Counted from the first letter of the stretch, positions 9,393 through 19,791 are shown. The stretch is 64,000 nucleotides of DNA from Acinetobacter equi (GCF_001307195.1 NZ_CP012808.1:124001-188000), one strand, 5' to 3'. Numbers and translations are program-made. Notes: generated by a model from the letters alone, not told the origin.

Positions 9393-11195
9393 ATGAATAA
9401 GCATGATATTTCCAAAAGACTGACATTATTAAGAGAACAAATGTCTTTATTGCAAATTGATGTTTTCATTGCAATGAGTGCAGATCCACATATGTCTGAA
9501 TATCTACCTGACTTTTGGAAAATTCGGGAATGGCTAACAGGTTTTACAGGCTCAGTTGGTACTGTTGTTGTGACACAGCATTTTGCAGGGCTTTGGGTAG
9601 ATGGACGTTATTGGGTTCAAGCAGAACATCAGCTTCAGAATACTGGCTTTACCTTACAGAAACTCACCAATGATGAAAGTACAAATCATTGGTCATGGCT
9701 AGCAGAACATTTAAATGAAAATGCTCAAATTTCTGTAAATACACAAACCATATCAGTTCAACAATTTGCTATTTTGAAACACATAGCGCAACAGAAAAAT
9801 TTTCAAATTATTGAAGATATAGACCTTATTGCTAAAATTTGGAACAACCGCCCTGCATTACCGCAACATCCTATTTATGCAATGAAAGATGGGATTAATG
9901 CACTTTCTCGCTTAGAAAAGATTGAAAAAATTCGTGAGCATTTAATAGAACGTCAAATCAATGGACATTTTATTTCTGCATTAGATGATATTGCTTGGAT
10001 TCTAAATTGTCGTGGTGCAGATGTAGAATATAATCCAATCTTTCTTTCACATTTATATATTAATCAACAACAAATCGTTTTATTTATCGACTCTTCAAAA
10101 ATAGATACGACACTAAAAACACAACTTGAAGCAGATCAAATTCAAATTCTTGAATATCATCAAACTCAAGAATTTCTTTCTCAGCTTCGTGATAAACAAA
10201 TTCTTATCGATCCTGCAAAAATATCTTATTTTCACCAACAAGCCTTTAGTGCTGAAACAAAAGTTATTGAAGATATTAATCCAAGTACATTATTTAAAGC
10301 TCAAAAACATACTTCAGAAATTGAACACATTAAAACTGCCATGCAAAAAGATGGCATTGCTTTATGTCATTTTTTCCACTGGCTTGAATCTGCTTTAAAA
10401 AATAATGAATCCATTAATGAATTAACAATTGATGAGAAAATTACAGCATTTCGTGCACAACAAGAAGGATTCATTGGTCTAAGCTTTTCAACAATTGCAG
10501 GATTTAATGAAAATGGAGCACTTCCCCATTATCGTGCAACGCCCGAAAGTTATAGCGAAATACACGGTAATGGTCTATTGCTTATAGATTCAGGTAGTCA
10601 ATATGAAGAAGGTACAACAGACATTACACGCGTTGTCCCGATTGGTATCCTATCTGCTGAACAAAAACGTGACTATACATTAGTTTTAAAATGTCATATT
10701 GCTTTGGCTCAAATGGTATTTCCTAAAGGTCTTGCAGCACCTCTATTAGATTCGATTGCACGTCAACATTTATGGAAATATCAATTGGATTATCGCCATG
10801 GCACAGGTCATGGCGTCGGTTTTGCACTGAATGTTCATGAAGGACCACAGGTACTGTCTTATTACGCTCCAATTCATGCATATTCAAAATTACGTGAAGG
10901 GATGATTACATCAAATGAACCTGGGCTTTACCATGAAGGTAAGTATGGTATTCGTATTGAAAACCTTGTTGTAAATCGTTTAAAAGAAAATTCTCAAACG
11001 ATTTATGGGGATTTTTTAGAATTCGAAACACTGACTTTATGTCCAATTCATTTGGACTGTATAGAACGTTCACTGCTCACAGAAAATGAGCGCGAATGGT
11101 TAAATCAATATCATGAAAATGTTCAAGCAAAACTTTCACCTTTTTTACAGGGTGAGGTTTTAGCATGGTTAAACCATAATACACGTGCTATTTAA
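9393..11195 (+). CDS. M24B aminopeptidase P (Xaa-Pro aminopeptidase), long form
   Basis: Metallopeptidase predicted to remove an N-terminal residue preceding proline, probably in the cytoplasm since no signal peptide is seen. At 600 residues it is the long form (two creatinase-type N-terminal domains, the M24 pita-bread domain, then a C-terminal extension). The five metal ligands fit: two Asp in LLIDSGSQYEEGTTDITRV (about 397-415), His in HGTGHGVGF (about 469), Glu in SNEPGLYHEG and Glu in GIRIENLVV. The ATG overlaps the last 8 bases of the split POT gene, so the two were probably co-transcribed; the IS may therefore alter its expression. Confidence 0.93.
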   Translation: MNKHDISKRLTLLREQMSLLQIDVFIAMSADPHMSEYLPDFWKIREWLTGFTGSVGTVVVTQHFAGLWVDGRYWVQAEHQLQNTGFTLQKLTNDESTNHWSWLAEHLNENAQISVNTQTISVQQFAILKHIAQQKNFQIIEDIDLIAKIWNNRPALPQHPIYAMKDGINALSRLEKIEKIREHLIERQINGHFISALDDIAWILNCRGADVEYNPIFLSHLYINQQQIVLFIDSSKIDTTLKTQLEADQIQILEYHQTQEFLSQLRDKQILIDPAKISYFHQQAFSAETKVIEDINPSTLFKAQKHTSEIEHIKTAMQKDGIALCHFFHWLESALKNNESINELTIDEKITAFRAQQEGFIGLSFSTIAGFNENGALPHYRATPESYSEIHGNGLLLIDSGSQYEEGTTDITRVVPIGILSAEQKRDYTLVLKCHIALAQMVFPKGLAAPLLDSIARQHLWKYQLDYRHGTGHGVGFALNVHEGPQVLSYYAPIHAYSKLREGMITSNEPGLYHEGKYGIRIENLVVNRLKENSQTIYGDFLEFETLTLCPIHLDCIERSLLTENEREWLNQYHENVQAKLSPFLQGEVLAWLNHNTRAI

Positions 11196-11225
11196 TTCAC
11201 TGTTTTAGTAATCAATACAATAAAA

Positions 11226-11274
11226 ATATCATCACTATTTCATTTAATTTTAACTTTTGAAATAGTGATGATCA
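11226..11274. terminator. Bidirectional terminator hairpin between the aminopeptidase and viaA-like genes
   Basis: A perfect 15-bp stem (11228-11242 with 11258-11272; arm ATCATCACTATTTCA) and a 15-base AT-rich loop lie between two convergent genes. There is no long T-run, so termination strength is uncertain. Confidence 0.65.
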
Positions 11275-11276
11275 TA

Positions 11277-12494
11277 TTAATTTAATTGCACAACCTTTCT
11301 TGTATTAGATTGATAAATCCATTGATGATCAAATAGCTGCTCATCTAAATGATCAAATCTAAAATTTCCAATCGCAACAGCATAAAAACCATGTCCATGT
11401 GATTTATTTTGTTGAATTTTTTCAATTAAGTCCGTATTAAAATTCCCCATAATAAAATCAGAAATGACAACAATATCTGCCCGATCAAAGTCTGGCTGTT
11501 TTAACATTTCTGTTGCATGTTCTAATGCAGGAATAATATCTGTTCCACCATGAAATGATTGACTTAGAAAATGAATAACATCATCAAAAGAATGATCTTT
11601 CTGTAAATCCAATGTGATTATATTTGTTGAAAAATTGATGATATACATTGCTCGTTTAGCTTTAAATGCTTGGATAGACAAATATAAACAAATCGCTTTT
11701 GCAATTAATTCAGGCTGTCCATGCATTGACCCACTCGTATCTAAACATACTACCATCGGTCCTTTTTGCCCAACCCGTTTTTTACGTTTTGTCGTGTCTT
11801 CAATGACTCTATTTGCATCATTTCCTTGTGTATTAAAACTCATTAAATTTGATTCTAAATACTTTAAATCAAATAAAATTTGTAAATCTGGATCAACCAA
11901 TAATGCAAGCTCACTTGGTAATGCCAAATGTAATTCTTGAGAGAATTTAATACCTGAAAACTCTTCTTGTGCACAAACCGTTTCCATCTCTACTTCTGGC
12001 TGTTGATCTTGCTGGATATTTAACATTTTTCTATGCATTGAAGTCGGTTGTGCAGAACCAATTAAACGACACAAATGCATGAGCTCTTGATCTTTTTCTA
12101 AATAATTTGCCCATTCTTCAAAATTATGTAGGTCTTGAGCAGAAAGTTGACCTTTGGAATAATCAATCAAAATTCCTGTTTCCATGCCTAAACTTTCTTT
12201 ATGTTTCGCCATTCTTTGCAATGTTGCTAAGAAATCCTTTATTTCATCTAAAAAAGCGTCTCGTTGTAAGGCAAGTTGTTCAAACTCCCAATGTGCAATT
12301 GCTTCTGTTAATTGCCTCTGCCACTTTTCTTCTATTAACTGTGCTTGTAATTGTATGACTGAGTTTTGCTTCACTTGATGATGCGTACTTTGCCAAAATT
12401 CCGTGAAATCAGGAAAGCCTAAACCTTCAGCAAAATCACGATATTGTTGCAGCATTTCACTCAACTGTAGCTGATCTATATTTTCTAGATTCAT
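11277..12494 (-). CDS. viaA: VWA-domain protein, ViaA-like partner of the MoxR ATPase
   Basis: 405 residues resembling E. coli ViaA: a helical N-terminal region and a C-terminal von Willebrand factor A domain. The MIDAS metal site is intact, with DTSGSMHG (about residues 252-259), a Thr-Asp in FHGGTDI (about 318-319) and VVISDF further on. ViaA works with the AAA+ ATPase RavA; the pair has been linked to respiratory-complex maturation and aminoglycoside sensitivity in E. coli. Here it is the last gene of a tightly packed leftward unit, its ATG directly abutting the stop of the preceding small gene. It is shorter than E. coli ViaA (483 residues). Confidence 0.85.
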   Translation of the reverse strand: MNLENIDQLQLSEMLQQYRDFAEGLGFPDFTEFWQSTHHQVKQNSVIQLQAQLIEEKWQRQLTEAIAHWEFEQLALQRDAFLDEIKDFLATLQRMAKHKESLGMETGILIDYSKGQLSAQDLHNFEEWANYLEKDQELMHLCRLIGSAQPTSMHRKMLNIQQDQQPEVEMETVCAQEEFSGIKFSQELHLALPSELALLVDPDLQILFDLKYLESNLMSFNTQGNDANRVIEDTTKRKKRVGQKGPMVVCLDTSGSMHGQPELIAKAICLYLSIQAFKAKRAMYIINFSTNIITLDLQKDHSFDDVIHFLSQSFHGGTDIIPALEHATEMLKQPDFDRADIVVISDFIMGNFNTDLIEKIQQNKSHGHGFYAVAIGNFRFDHLDEQLFDHQWIYQSNTRKVVQLN

Positions 12495-12719
12495 CTAATA
12501 TTCTAATTGCTGTTGTACAAGTAAATAAGGATGCTGTTGGTCTAAATTAGATTTTGCTTGAAATGCCCACTCTCTAACTTTCTGATCTAAATGCTTTTCA
12601 ACTTTACGATCTTCCAACCAATGTTTTAACGTAGACTGACGCAACTCATCATAAAGTTGATCTGTAACACGTGATAAAGCTTGTTGTGATTTTTGACGAT
12701 CTATTTTTAGTGATGACAT
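12495..12719 (-). CDS. Small helical protein of unknown function within the ravA-viaA unit (second)
   Basis: 74 residues, highly charged and probably all-helical, with no signal peptide or membrane segment and no family I recognise. It begins MSSLKIDRQKSQQAL and contains KHWLEDRKVEKHLDQKV. Its ATG at 12719 lies inside the end of the preceding small gene (13-base overlap), and its TAG stop directly abuts the viaA-like ATG at 12494. Such coupling argues that it is a real, co-translated gene. It may bridge the ATPase and the VWA protein; that is inference. Confidence 0.7.
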   Translation of the reverse strand: MSSLKIDRQKSQQALSRVTDQLYDELRQSTLKHWLEDRKVEKHLDQKVREWAFQAKSNLDQQHPYLLVQQQLEY

Positions 12720-12907
12720 AGCTGTTCCAAGCGTTCACAATCTTGAATTTGCAATTGATAACGAGACAATTGCTTTTCTACAGCATTCACTAAATTTTCA
12801 GTGTCTTGAATATCTATAAACATAGAATAAAAATGTTGTTTTTTCTGCTCAAAATATTGCTTTAATTGCTGTTCAGCTGTCTTTAATTTCTCTGTCAAAA
12901 TTTTCAA
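12707..12907 (-). CDS. Small coiled-coil protein of unknown function within the ravA-viaA unit (first)
   Basis: 66 residues, rich in Gln, Lys and Leu, with heptad-like spacing (LKTAEQQLKQYFEQKKQHF) suggesting a coiled coil. There is no recognisable family. The start is a TTG at 12907, immediately after the ravA-like stop (12908). No better ATG precedes the helical region; an internal ATG after residue 28 would give a much shorter product. The overlap with the next gene fits translational coupling. Function unknown; location implies a role with the RavA/ViaA-like pair. Confidence 0.6.
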   Translation of the reverse strand: MKILTEKLKTAEQQLKQYFEQKKQHFYSMFIDIQDTENLVNAVEKQLSRYQLQIQDCERLEQLCHH

Positions 12908-14269
12908 TTATTGTTCTAATTCTTGTTTTTTCTGTATTGAAATTTCACGTCTTTGTGTTCCCTTTGCATACTTAATATAAGGTGTAACCACTTCTTCCAA
13001 CCCATAATATCCTCCTCTTAAGGTACAAACACGTGCACCATTAAAATTACAGACAATTCCTCTTATTTCTTCACCTGTTGCATCTATAGCAAAGAAATCT
13101 GTTTTACTGTCCATTTTATTCAGTTCTAAATAAAGTGTTTTATCTTGGTAATGATGATCTAAATTTGTAGTCGCACGAACATATTCTTTATTTTGAATAA
13201 GATAACTTTCATATACGTCATCTGTATAATAAAAACACATCAAAATACGCTGTTCTAATTGTTCTTTTTCAATAATCAACGTATCTAAATCAAACTCATC
13301 ATTTAAGCCCAATTCTAAAATCACTTCATCAATAATTTTAGCAACAAATGTAATATCTTCTTCTTGATTCCATAAACAATATTTTAGGATAAATAAATCG
13401 CTCGCTAGAACTTCCGTGCGATCATTTAAAAAGGCACTCGCTTTTACTAAATAAGCTACACGTTGCCAACGACGGTCTGAAACATAAACCTGATGATCTT
13501 CAAAGTTTTCTAATAATCGATGTTTGATTTCATCAAATAGTTTTAATACAAAATTTGTTAATTCAACATCATAAATAGACTCACGCCAGTTTACTAATTC
13601 TGCTTTAGTAATTTTTAAGCCATCACTCAATTCAACTTTATGCTGACTTGGTTTCGCTTGTAATAAGGCATGAAAATTTTGCGTTTCATGAATTGGATGT
13701 ACCACTAATCTAACAATAAAACGATCATATAATGCATCTAGCCCCTGATTGGGTTCAGGTATTTCATTCGATGCACTCATTAATACATTTAATGGAACAC
13801 TTTGGATTAAATCTCCATTTTTAAATATTTTTTCATTCACTAAGGTTAGTAATGTATTTAAAATGGCTGGACTTGCCTTCCAAATTTCATCCAAAAAAGC
13901 AAAATCTGCTCGTGCTAAATAATGTTCTGTTTTTCGTAAATATTGATCTTCTTTTAATGCTTTAATTGATACTGGACCAAAAATTTCTTCTGGTGTACTA
14001 AATCGATTCATTAAATATTCAAAATATGAATGTATTTCAAATGCTGCAGCTATTCTGCGTGAAATTAAACTTTTTGCCGTTCCTGGTTGTCCAAATAGAA
14101 ATGTATTCTGCCCCGCTATACCAGCCAACAAACTGAGTGCAATAATATTTTCACGCTCATACATGTTTTTGCTCATTTCTACAATCAAGGCATTAATACG
14201 TGTTTTCATAAATTTAGAACTAGAAACAAAATGAAGTACTAAATTGTAACTTGCTTCTTCGTTATGCAT
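12908..14269 (-). CDS. ravA: MoxR-family AAA+ ATPase, RavA-like
   Basis: 453-residue ATPase closely resembling E. coli RavA over the AAA+ core. Walker A GQPGTAKS is at residues 60-67, Walker B FAFLDEIW with Asp127-Glu128, a sensor Asn is in LMSASNE, and a YVSDRRWQR motif follows. Other RavA-like strings are EYLMNRFSTPEEIFGP and KASPAILNTLL. The C-terminal third looks unlike the E. coli LARA domain that binds the lysine decarboxylase LdcI, so that partner may not apply here. It leads a four-gene leftward unit. The start is uncertain: ATG 14269, or ATG 14209 which aligns better with the E. coli N-terminus; neither has a good Shine-Dalgarno. Confidence 0.88.
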   Translation of the reverse strand: MHNEEASYNLVLHFVSSSKFMKTRINALIVEMSKNMYERENIIALSLLAGIAGQNTFLFGQPGTAKSLISRRIAAAFEIHSYFEYLMNRFSTPEEIFGPVSIKALKEDQYLRKTEHYLARADFAFLDEIWKASPAILNTLLTLVNEKIFKNGDLIQSVPLNVLMSASNEIPEPNQGLDALYDRFIVRLVVHPIHETQNFHALLQAKPSQHKVELSDGLKITKAELVNWRESIYDVELTNFVLKLFDEIKHRLLENFEDHQVYVSDRRWQRVAYLVKASAFLNDRTEVLASDLFILKYCLWNQEEDITFVAKIIDEVILELGLNDEFDLDTLIIEKEQLEQRILMCFYYTDDVYESYLIQNKEYVRATTNLDHHYQDKTLYLELNKMDSKTDFFAIDATGEEIRGIVCNFNGARVCTLRGGYYGLEEVVTPYIKYAKGTQRREISIQKKQELEQ

Positions 14270-14361
14270 AGAAAAAAATCAACAGTAGAACAAAATTTCT
14301 CTTTTTGCTGGAAAGCACTTCGAGTATATTATGCGTAAAAATAATACTGCTTTAAACTTGA

Positions 14362-14850
14362 ATGTGGATTTTCACCTTAAAACTACCTCAACTACTGAGA
14401 TTAAAAAAATTTCAATACAGAATGTTGACGCAAGGTGAAATTGAAATGTGTAGAACTGTATTTGGTTCATTAATTCAGTATCAAAAAGTAAAAATTGTAA
14501 ATCAGCCTTATTTACCTTGGCAGCCAAATAATATGTTTATGGCACCTGAAGGTTATATTCATATTCGCGATTTGCATTTTAAGAAAGACTACTCAAAAGA
14601 AAATATAATTTATAGAGGAATTTTTATTCATGAAATGACACATATTTTACAATATCAAAAAAATATCAATGTCTTATTACAAGGTGCTCTTTTACAATTT
14701 GCTCATTATTTCAGCTTCGGCTTATATAATCCTTATAAGTATATTTTTACGAAAGGTAAACGTTTTTCTAGCTATAACATTGAGCAACAAGGGGACATTG
14801 CACGAGATATTTATTTAAAAAAAATTCCCAATATTATTTTATATGACTAA
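14362..14850 (+). CDS. Small HExxH metallopeptidase-like protein
   Basis: 162 residues with a zinc-metallopeptidase motif HEMTH at about residues 90-94, inside GIFIHEMTHILQYQK. There is no signal peptide. A downstream EQQGDIARD (about 143-151) may supply a third metal ligand, as in gluzincin-like families. It resembles proteins annotated in Acinetobacter as Vgr-related or zinc protease-like, but I cannot confirm that here and no type VI secretion gene is nearby. It is divergent from the RavA-like gene, with 92 bases between starts. Catalysis and substrate are unproven. Confidence 0.6.
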   Translation: MWIFTLKLPQLLRLKKFQYRMLTQGEIEMCRTVFGSLIQYQKVKIVNQPYLPWQPNNMFMAPEGYIHIRDLHFKKDYSKENIIYRGIFIHEMTHILQYQKNINVLLQGALLQFAHYFSFGLYNPYKYIFTKGKRFSSYNIEQQGDIARDIYLKKIPNIILYD

Positions 14851-15064
14851 TATCACGAACAAAGACAGGTTTTTTGAGGTTTTAAAAATATTGATACAAG
14901 ATTTGCAACACTTAATAACTAGAAATATTAATTAAATATGCATATAACATGAATTAATATCAATATGCTCTAGCATCTCTTTTAAATTAAGCTAAAATAG
15001 TTTGCGCTAACTTTTTTACGCTGACAAATTTCATAATTTTCAGTGAAATAAATAAGGTTCTTTT

Positions 15065-15092
15065 TTGATATTTGCCATATTGGCATTAATTT
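15065..15092 (+). promoter_or_regulatory. Candidate nadE promoter containing a TGCCA-TAT-TGGCA palindrome
   Basis: TTGATA (15065-15070), a 16-base spacer and TAATTT (15087-15092) make a plausible promoter about 90 bases before nadE. The spacer contains the palindrome TGCCATATTGGCA (15073-15085), placed as an operator would be. The rest of the 14851-15178 gap is AT-rich and I see no gene in it. Confidence 0.4.
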
Positions 15093-15178
15093 TTACGAAA
15101 ACATACGTACTCCGCATAAATAATGAAAACGAACTGGAGCATGTATGTTTTAACCTATAGGAATAGGATTAAATTTAA

Positions 15179-16804
15179 ATGAAATCTTTTAAAATTGCCC
15201 TAGCACAATTCTCTCCACATGTCGGCAATATTGAAATAAATGTTCAACGAATGATTGAACAAACAAATGAAGCAAAAAAGCAACATGCGGATATTATTGT
15301 TTTTCCAGAACTTTCAATGATCGGTTATCCTGCGGAAGATTTACTTCTTCGTCCTAGCTTAACAAAACGCAGCGAACTAGCATTTAAACAGCTCAGCAAA
15401 GTGAAAGATATTGTGATGGTCTTCGGTTTCGTAAATCAAACTGAAGATGGTCAACGTTATAATTCTGCTGCCGTCATGAAAGATGGTCAAATTTTAGGAA
15501 TCTACAATAAGCAAAATCTACCAAATTATAGTGTTTTTGATGAAAAACGCTATTTTAGTGAAGGTCACCAACATCTTGTATTTGAATACTTAGGGCATAA
15601 ATTTGGTGTTTTAATTTGTGAAGATACATGGTCACTCAAAACTGTACAGCAACTTTCTCAATTAAATGTTGAAACTGTACTTGTCCTAAATTCATCACCT
15701 TATGAAGTAGGTAAGCCTCAGCATCGTGTTATAACGATGAGCGAGCTTGCAAAACAACTAAACATTAATTTAGTTTATGTTAACCAAGTTGGTGGACAGG
15801 ATGACTTAATTTTTGATGGTACAAGTTTCGTTGTTAATCAAGATGGTAGTATTGCTCTTCAAGCACCAAGCTATAAAGAAATGGTGTTTTTTGCAGAATA
15901 CGATGTTACTCAAAAAGCCTTTAAAATTGGTGAAGTGACACCTGCTCTTGATACCATGGCTGAAATTTACCAAGGCCTAGTCATGGCAACGCGTGATTAT
16001 ATTAATCGTTCTGGTTTTCCGGGTGTAATTTTAGGTCTATCTGGTGGTATTGATTCAGCATTAACACTTGCAATTGCTGTAGATGCAATTGGTCCAGAAA
16101 AAGTTCAAGCTGTCATGATGCCATATACCTATACAGCTCAAATCAGTGTAGAAGATGCTGCTGAACAAGCAAAAAATTTAGGTGTTGTATTTGGTATTGC
16201 TGAAATTAACAATATTGTAAATAGCTTTATGCAAACTCTTTTCCCATTCTTTGGCAATTCACCTGCGGATACAACTGAAGAAAATCTTCAAGCGCGTTCA
16301 CGTGGTACGCTTCTTATGGGACTATCAAATAAATTCGGAAACCTTGTCTTATCTACAGGGAATAAATCTGAATTAGCGGTAGGTTACTGTACATTATATG
16401 GTGATATGGTTGGTGGCTATGCCGTGCTTAAAGACGTATATAAAACCATTGTTTTTGAATTAGCAAAATACCGTAATAGCATTTCTGAAACACCTGTAAT
16501 TCCTGAGCGTGTGATTACACGCCCACCTTCTGCGGAACTTCGCCCAGATCAAAAAGACCAAGACTCTTTACCTGCATATGAAGTCCTTGATGCCATCCTT
16601 TATGCTTATATAGAAGAAGATTTAAGCCAAGATGACATTATTGCTAAGGGCTTTGAAAAAGATGTTGTTGAAAAAGTCATTCAATTGGTTGATCGTAATG
16701 AATACAAACGTCGCCAAGGTGCAATTGGTCCTCGCATTACATCACGTGCGTTTAGCCGTGAACGTCGCTATCCAATCGTAAATGGTTGGAAACCTGGCGT
16801 TTAA
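15179..16804 (+). CDS. nadE: Glutamine-dependent NAD+ synthase NadE
   Basis: Final step of NAD biosynthesis: amidates deamido-NAD+ using ammonia from glutamine. The 541 residues contain an N-terminal nitrilase-type glutaminase domain with the Glu-Lys-Cys triad (Glu44 in VFPELSM, Lys111 in YNKQNLPNY, Cys147 in LICEDTW). The C-terminal synthetase domain has the ATP-binding PP-loop LGLSGGIDSALT (about residue 284). This is the short two-domain bacterial form. Start ATG at 15179; upstream AATAGGATT gives a modest Shine-Dalgarno. It stands alone between its own promoter region and a strong terminator. Confidence 0.97.
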   Translation: MKSFKIALAQFSPHVGNIEINVQRMIEQTNEAKKQHADIIVFPELSMIGYPAEDLLLRPSLTKRSELAFKQLSKVKDIVMVFGFVNQTEDGQRYNSAAVMKDGQILGIYNKQNLPNYSVFDEKRYFSEGHQHLVFEYLGHKFGVLICEDTWSLKTVQQLSQLNVETVLVLNSSPYEVGKPQHRVITMSELAKQLNINLVYVNQVGGQDDLIFDGTSFVVNQDGSIALQAPSYKEMVFFAEYDVTQKAFKIGEVTPALDTMAEIYQGLVMATRDYINRSGFPGVILGLSGGIDSALTLAIAVDAIGPEKVQAVMMPYTYTAQISVEDAAEQAKNLGVVFGIAEINNIVNSFMQTLFPFFGNSPADTTEENLQARSRGTLLMGLSNKFGNLVLSTGNKSELAVGYCTLYGDMVGGYAVLKDVYKTIVFELAKYRNSISETPVIPERVITRPPSAELRPDQKDQDSLPAYEVLDAILYAYIEEDLSQDDIIAKGFEKDVVEKVIQLVDRNEYKRRQGAIGPRITSRAFSRERRYPIVNGWKPGV

Positions 16805-16819
16805 TTAGCATTATAAATA

Positions 16820-16852
16820 AAAAAGCCCAAATTAATATTTGGGCTTTTTTTA
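16820..16852. terminator. Bidirectional terminator between nadE and bfr
   Basis: Perfect 13-bp stem with arm AAAAAGCCCAAAT (16820-16832) paired to 16837-16849 and a TAAT loop, flanked by A- and T-runs. It serves the convergent nadE and bfr genes. Confidence 0.9.
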
Positions 16853-16862
16853 TATTTTAAAA

Positions 16863-17327
16863 TTACATTTGAGATTGAATATAATTTTGTAAACCAATTA
16901 ACTCAATTAAACGAATTTGTTTTTCTAACCAATATGTATGGTCTTCTTCAGTATCAGCCATTTGTTGACGAAGAATATCACGAGTAATGTAATCGCCTTT
17001 CTCTTCAGCTAATTTTACACCTTGTGCAAGTTTTTCACGCACATGATATTCAAGTTTAAGATCTGCTTTTAAACATGAAACAACATCTGTGCCGACATCA
17101 ATATCTTCACGATTCATGTTTGGCGTGCCTTCTAAAAATAACACACGACGAATTAGCGCATCAGCATGTTGTGCTTCTTCTTGCATTTCATGATCGATAC
17201 GCTCAAAAATTTTAGTTAATCCCCAATCTTCATACATGCGAGAATGAATAAGGTACTGATCACGAGCTGCCAGTTCGCCACCAATCAACATATTTAGATA
17301 ATCTACGACTTCTGGATTGCCACGCAT
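16863..17327 (-). CDS. bfr: Bacterioferritin-family iron storage protein lacking the haem-ligand Met
   Basis: 154-residue four-helix ferritin of the bacterioferritin family that stores iron through a di-iron ferroxidase site. Glu18, Glu51 and His54 are in register with E. coli Bfr (EEAQHAD), and TEEDH near residue 127 supplies the second half of the site. Position 52, the haem-binding Met in classical Bfr, is Ala here, so this looks like the non-haem FtnA/BfrA type of Pseudomonas. The start at 17327 has a GGAG Shine-Dalgarno 8 bases upstream; an ATG-less extension to 17354 is not needed. A Fur-box-like sequence lies about 100 bases upstream. Confidence 0.93.
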   Translation of the reverse strand: MRGNPEVVDYLNMLIGGELAARDQYLIHSRMYEDWGLTKIFERIDHEMQEEAQHADALIRRVLFLEGTPNMNREDIDVGTDVVSCLKADLKLEYHVREKLAQGVKLAEEKGDYITRDILRQQMADTEEDHTYWLEKQIRLIELIGLQNYIQSQM

Positions 17328-17423
17328 TTTAATTCTCCATACATTTTCCAACATTATGGAGAAACAGCGTTGTTATTGCAACGCCACAAACAACTAAGTT
17401 TATGATTTTAATACAAAATAAAT

Positions 17424-17442
17424 GATAAGCATACGCATTTTC
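17424..17442. promoter_or_regulatory. Fur-box-like sequence upstream of bfr
   Basis: GATAAGCATACGCATTTTC matches the 19-bp Fur consensus at 14 positions by my count. It sits 97-115 bases upstream of the bfr start, where an iron-responsive site would be plausible. The remaining gap, to 17663, is AT-rich with only the ligA terminator recognised. Confidence 0.45.
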
Positions 17443-17616
17443 AATTTCAATCTGCAATTTTATACATATAAAATAAGCCCTTGCAGGTCACAATAAAATG
17501 AATCGCTTATTTATTATTAGACAATCTATAGAGAGAAAATTGTAAATATTAAAAATGAGTCTTATTTATTCTAAAAATCATTCCATGCTGTATTCGAAAT
17601 TATGTACTTTAAAATA

Positions 17617-17650
17617 AAAAAGCCTAACAACAATGTTATTAGGCTTCTTT
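17617..17650 (-). terminator. Terminator downstream of ligA
   Basis: Stem GCCTAA / TTAGGC (17622-17645) continuing through AAC/GTT with one mismatch, with an A-run on the plus strand that becomes the U-tract of the leftward transcript, 14 bases past the ligA stop. Confidence 0.8.
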
Positions 17651-17663
17651 AAAAGAATAAATG

Positions 17664-19787
<2,124 letters not shown>

Positions 19788-19791
19788 CTAC

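Larger units (their letters stand above)
6582..9400 (+). pseudogene. POT/PTR2 oligopeptide transporter, copy 2, interrupted by an IS3-family element
   Basis: A paralogue of the upstream transporter, sharing its N-terminal ELWERFSYYG signature and FYMGINIGGLISPL. It is split into 6582-7235 and 8513-9400 by the insertion sequence at 7236-8509. The 5' half ends at Asn codon AAT (7233-7235); the first bases of the IS, TGA, supply an immediate stop codon. Removing the IS and one AAT copy joins the halves in frame with no other lesion, giving a protein of about 513 residues. Start chosen at 6582 because AAGGA is then 9 bases upstream; ATG 6573 is directly abutted by that motif. The break falls in the central loop. 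The 3' half has its own downstream ATG (8657), but a functional fragment is unlikely. Confidence 0.9.
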
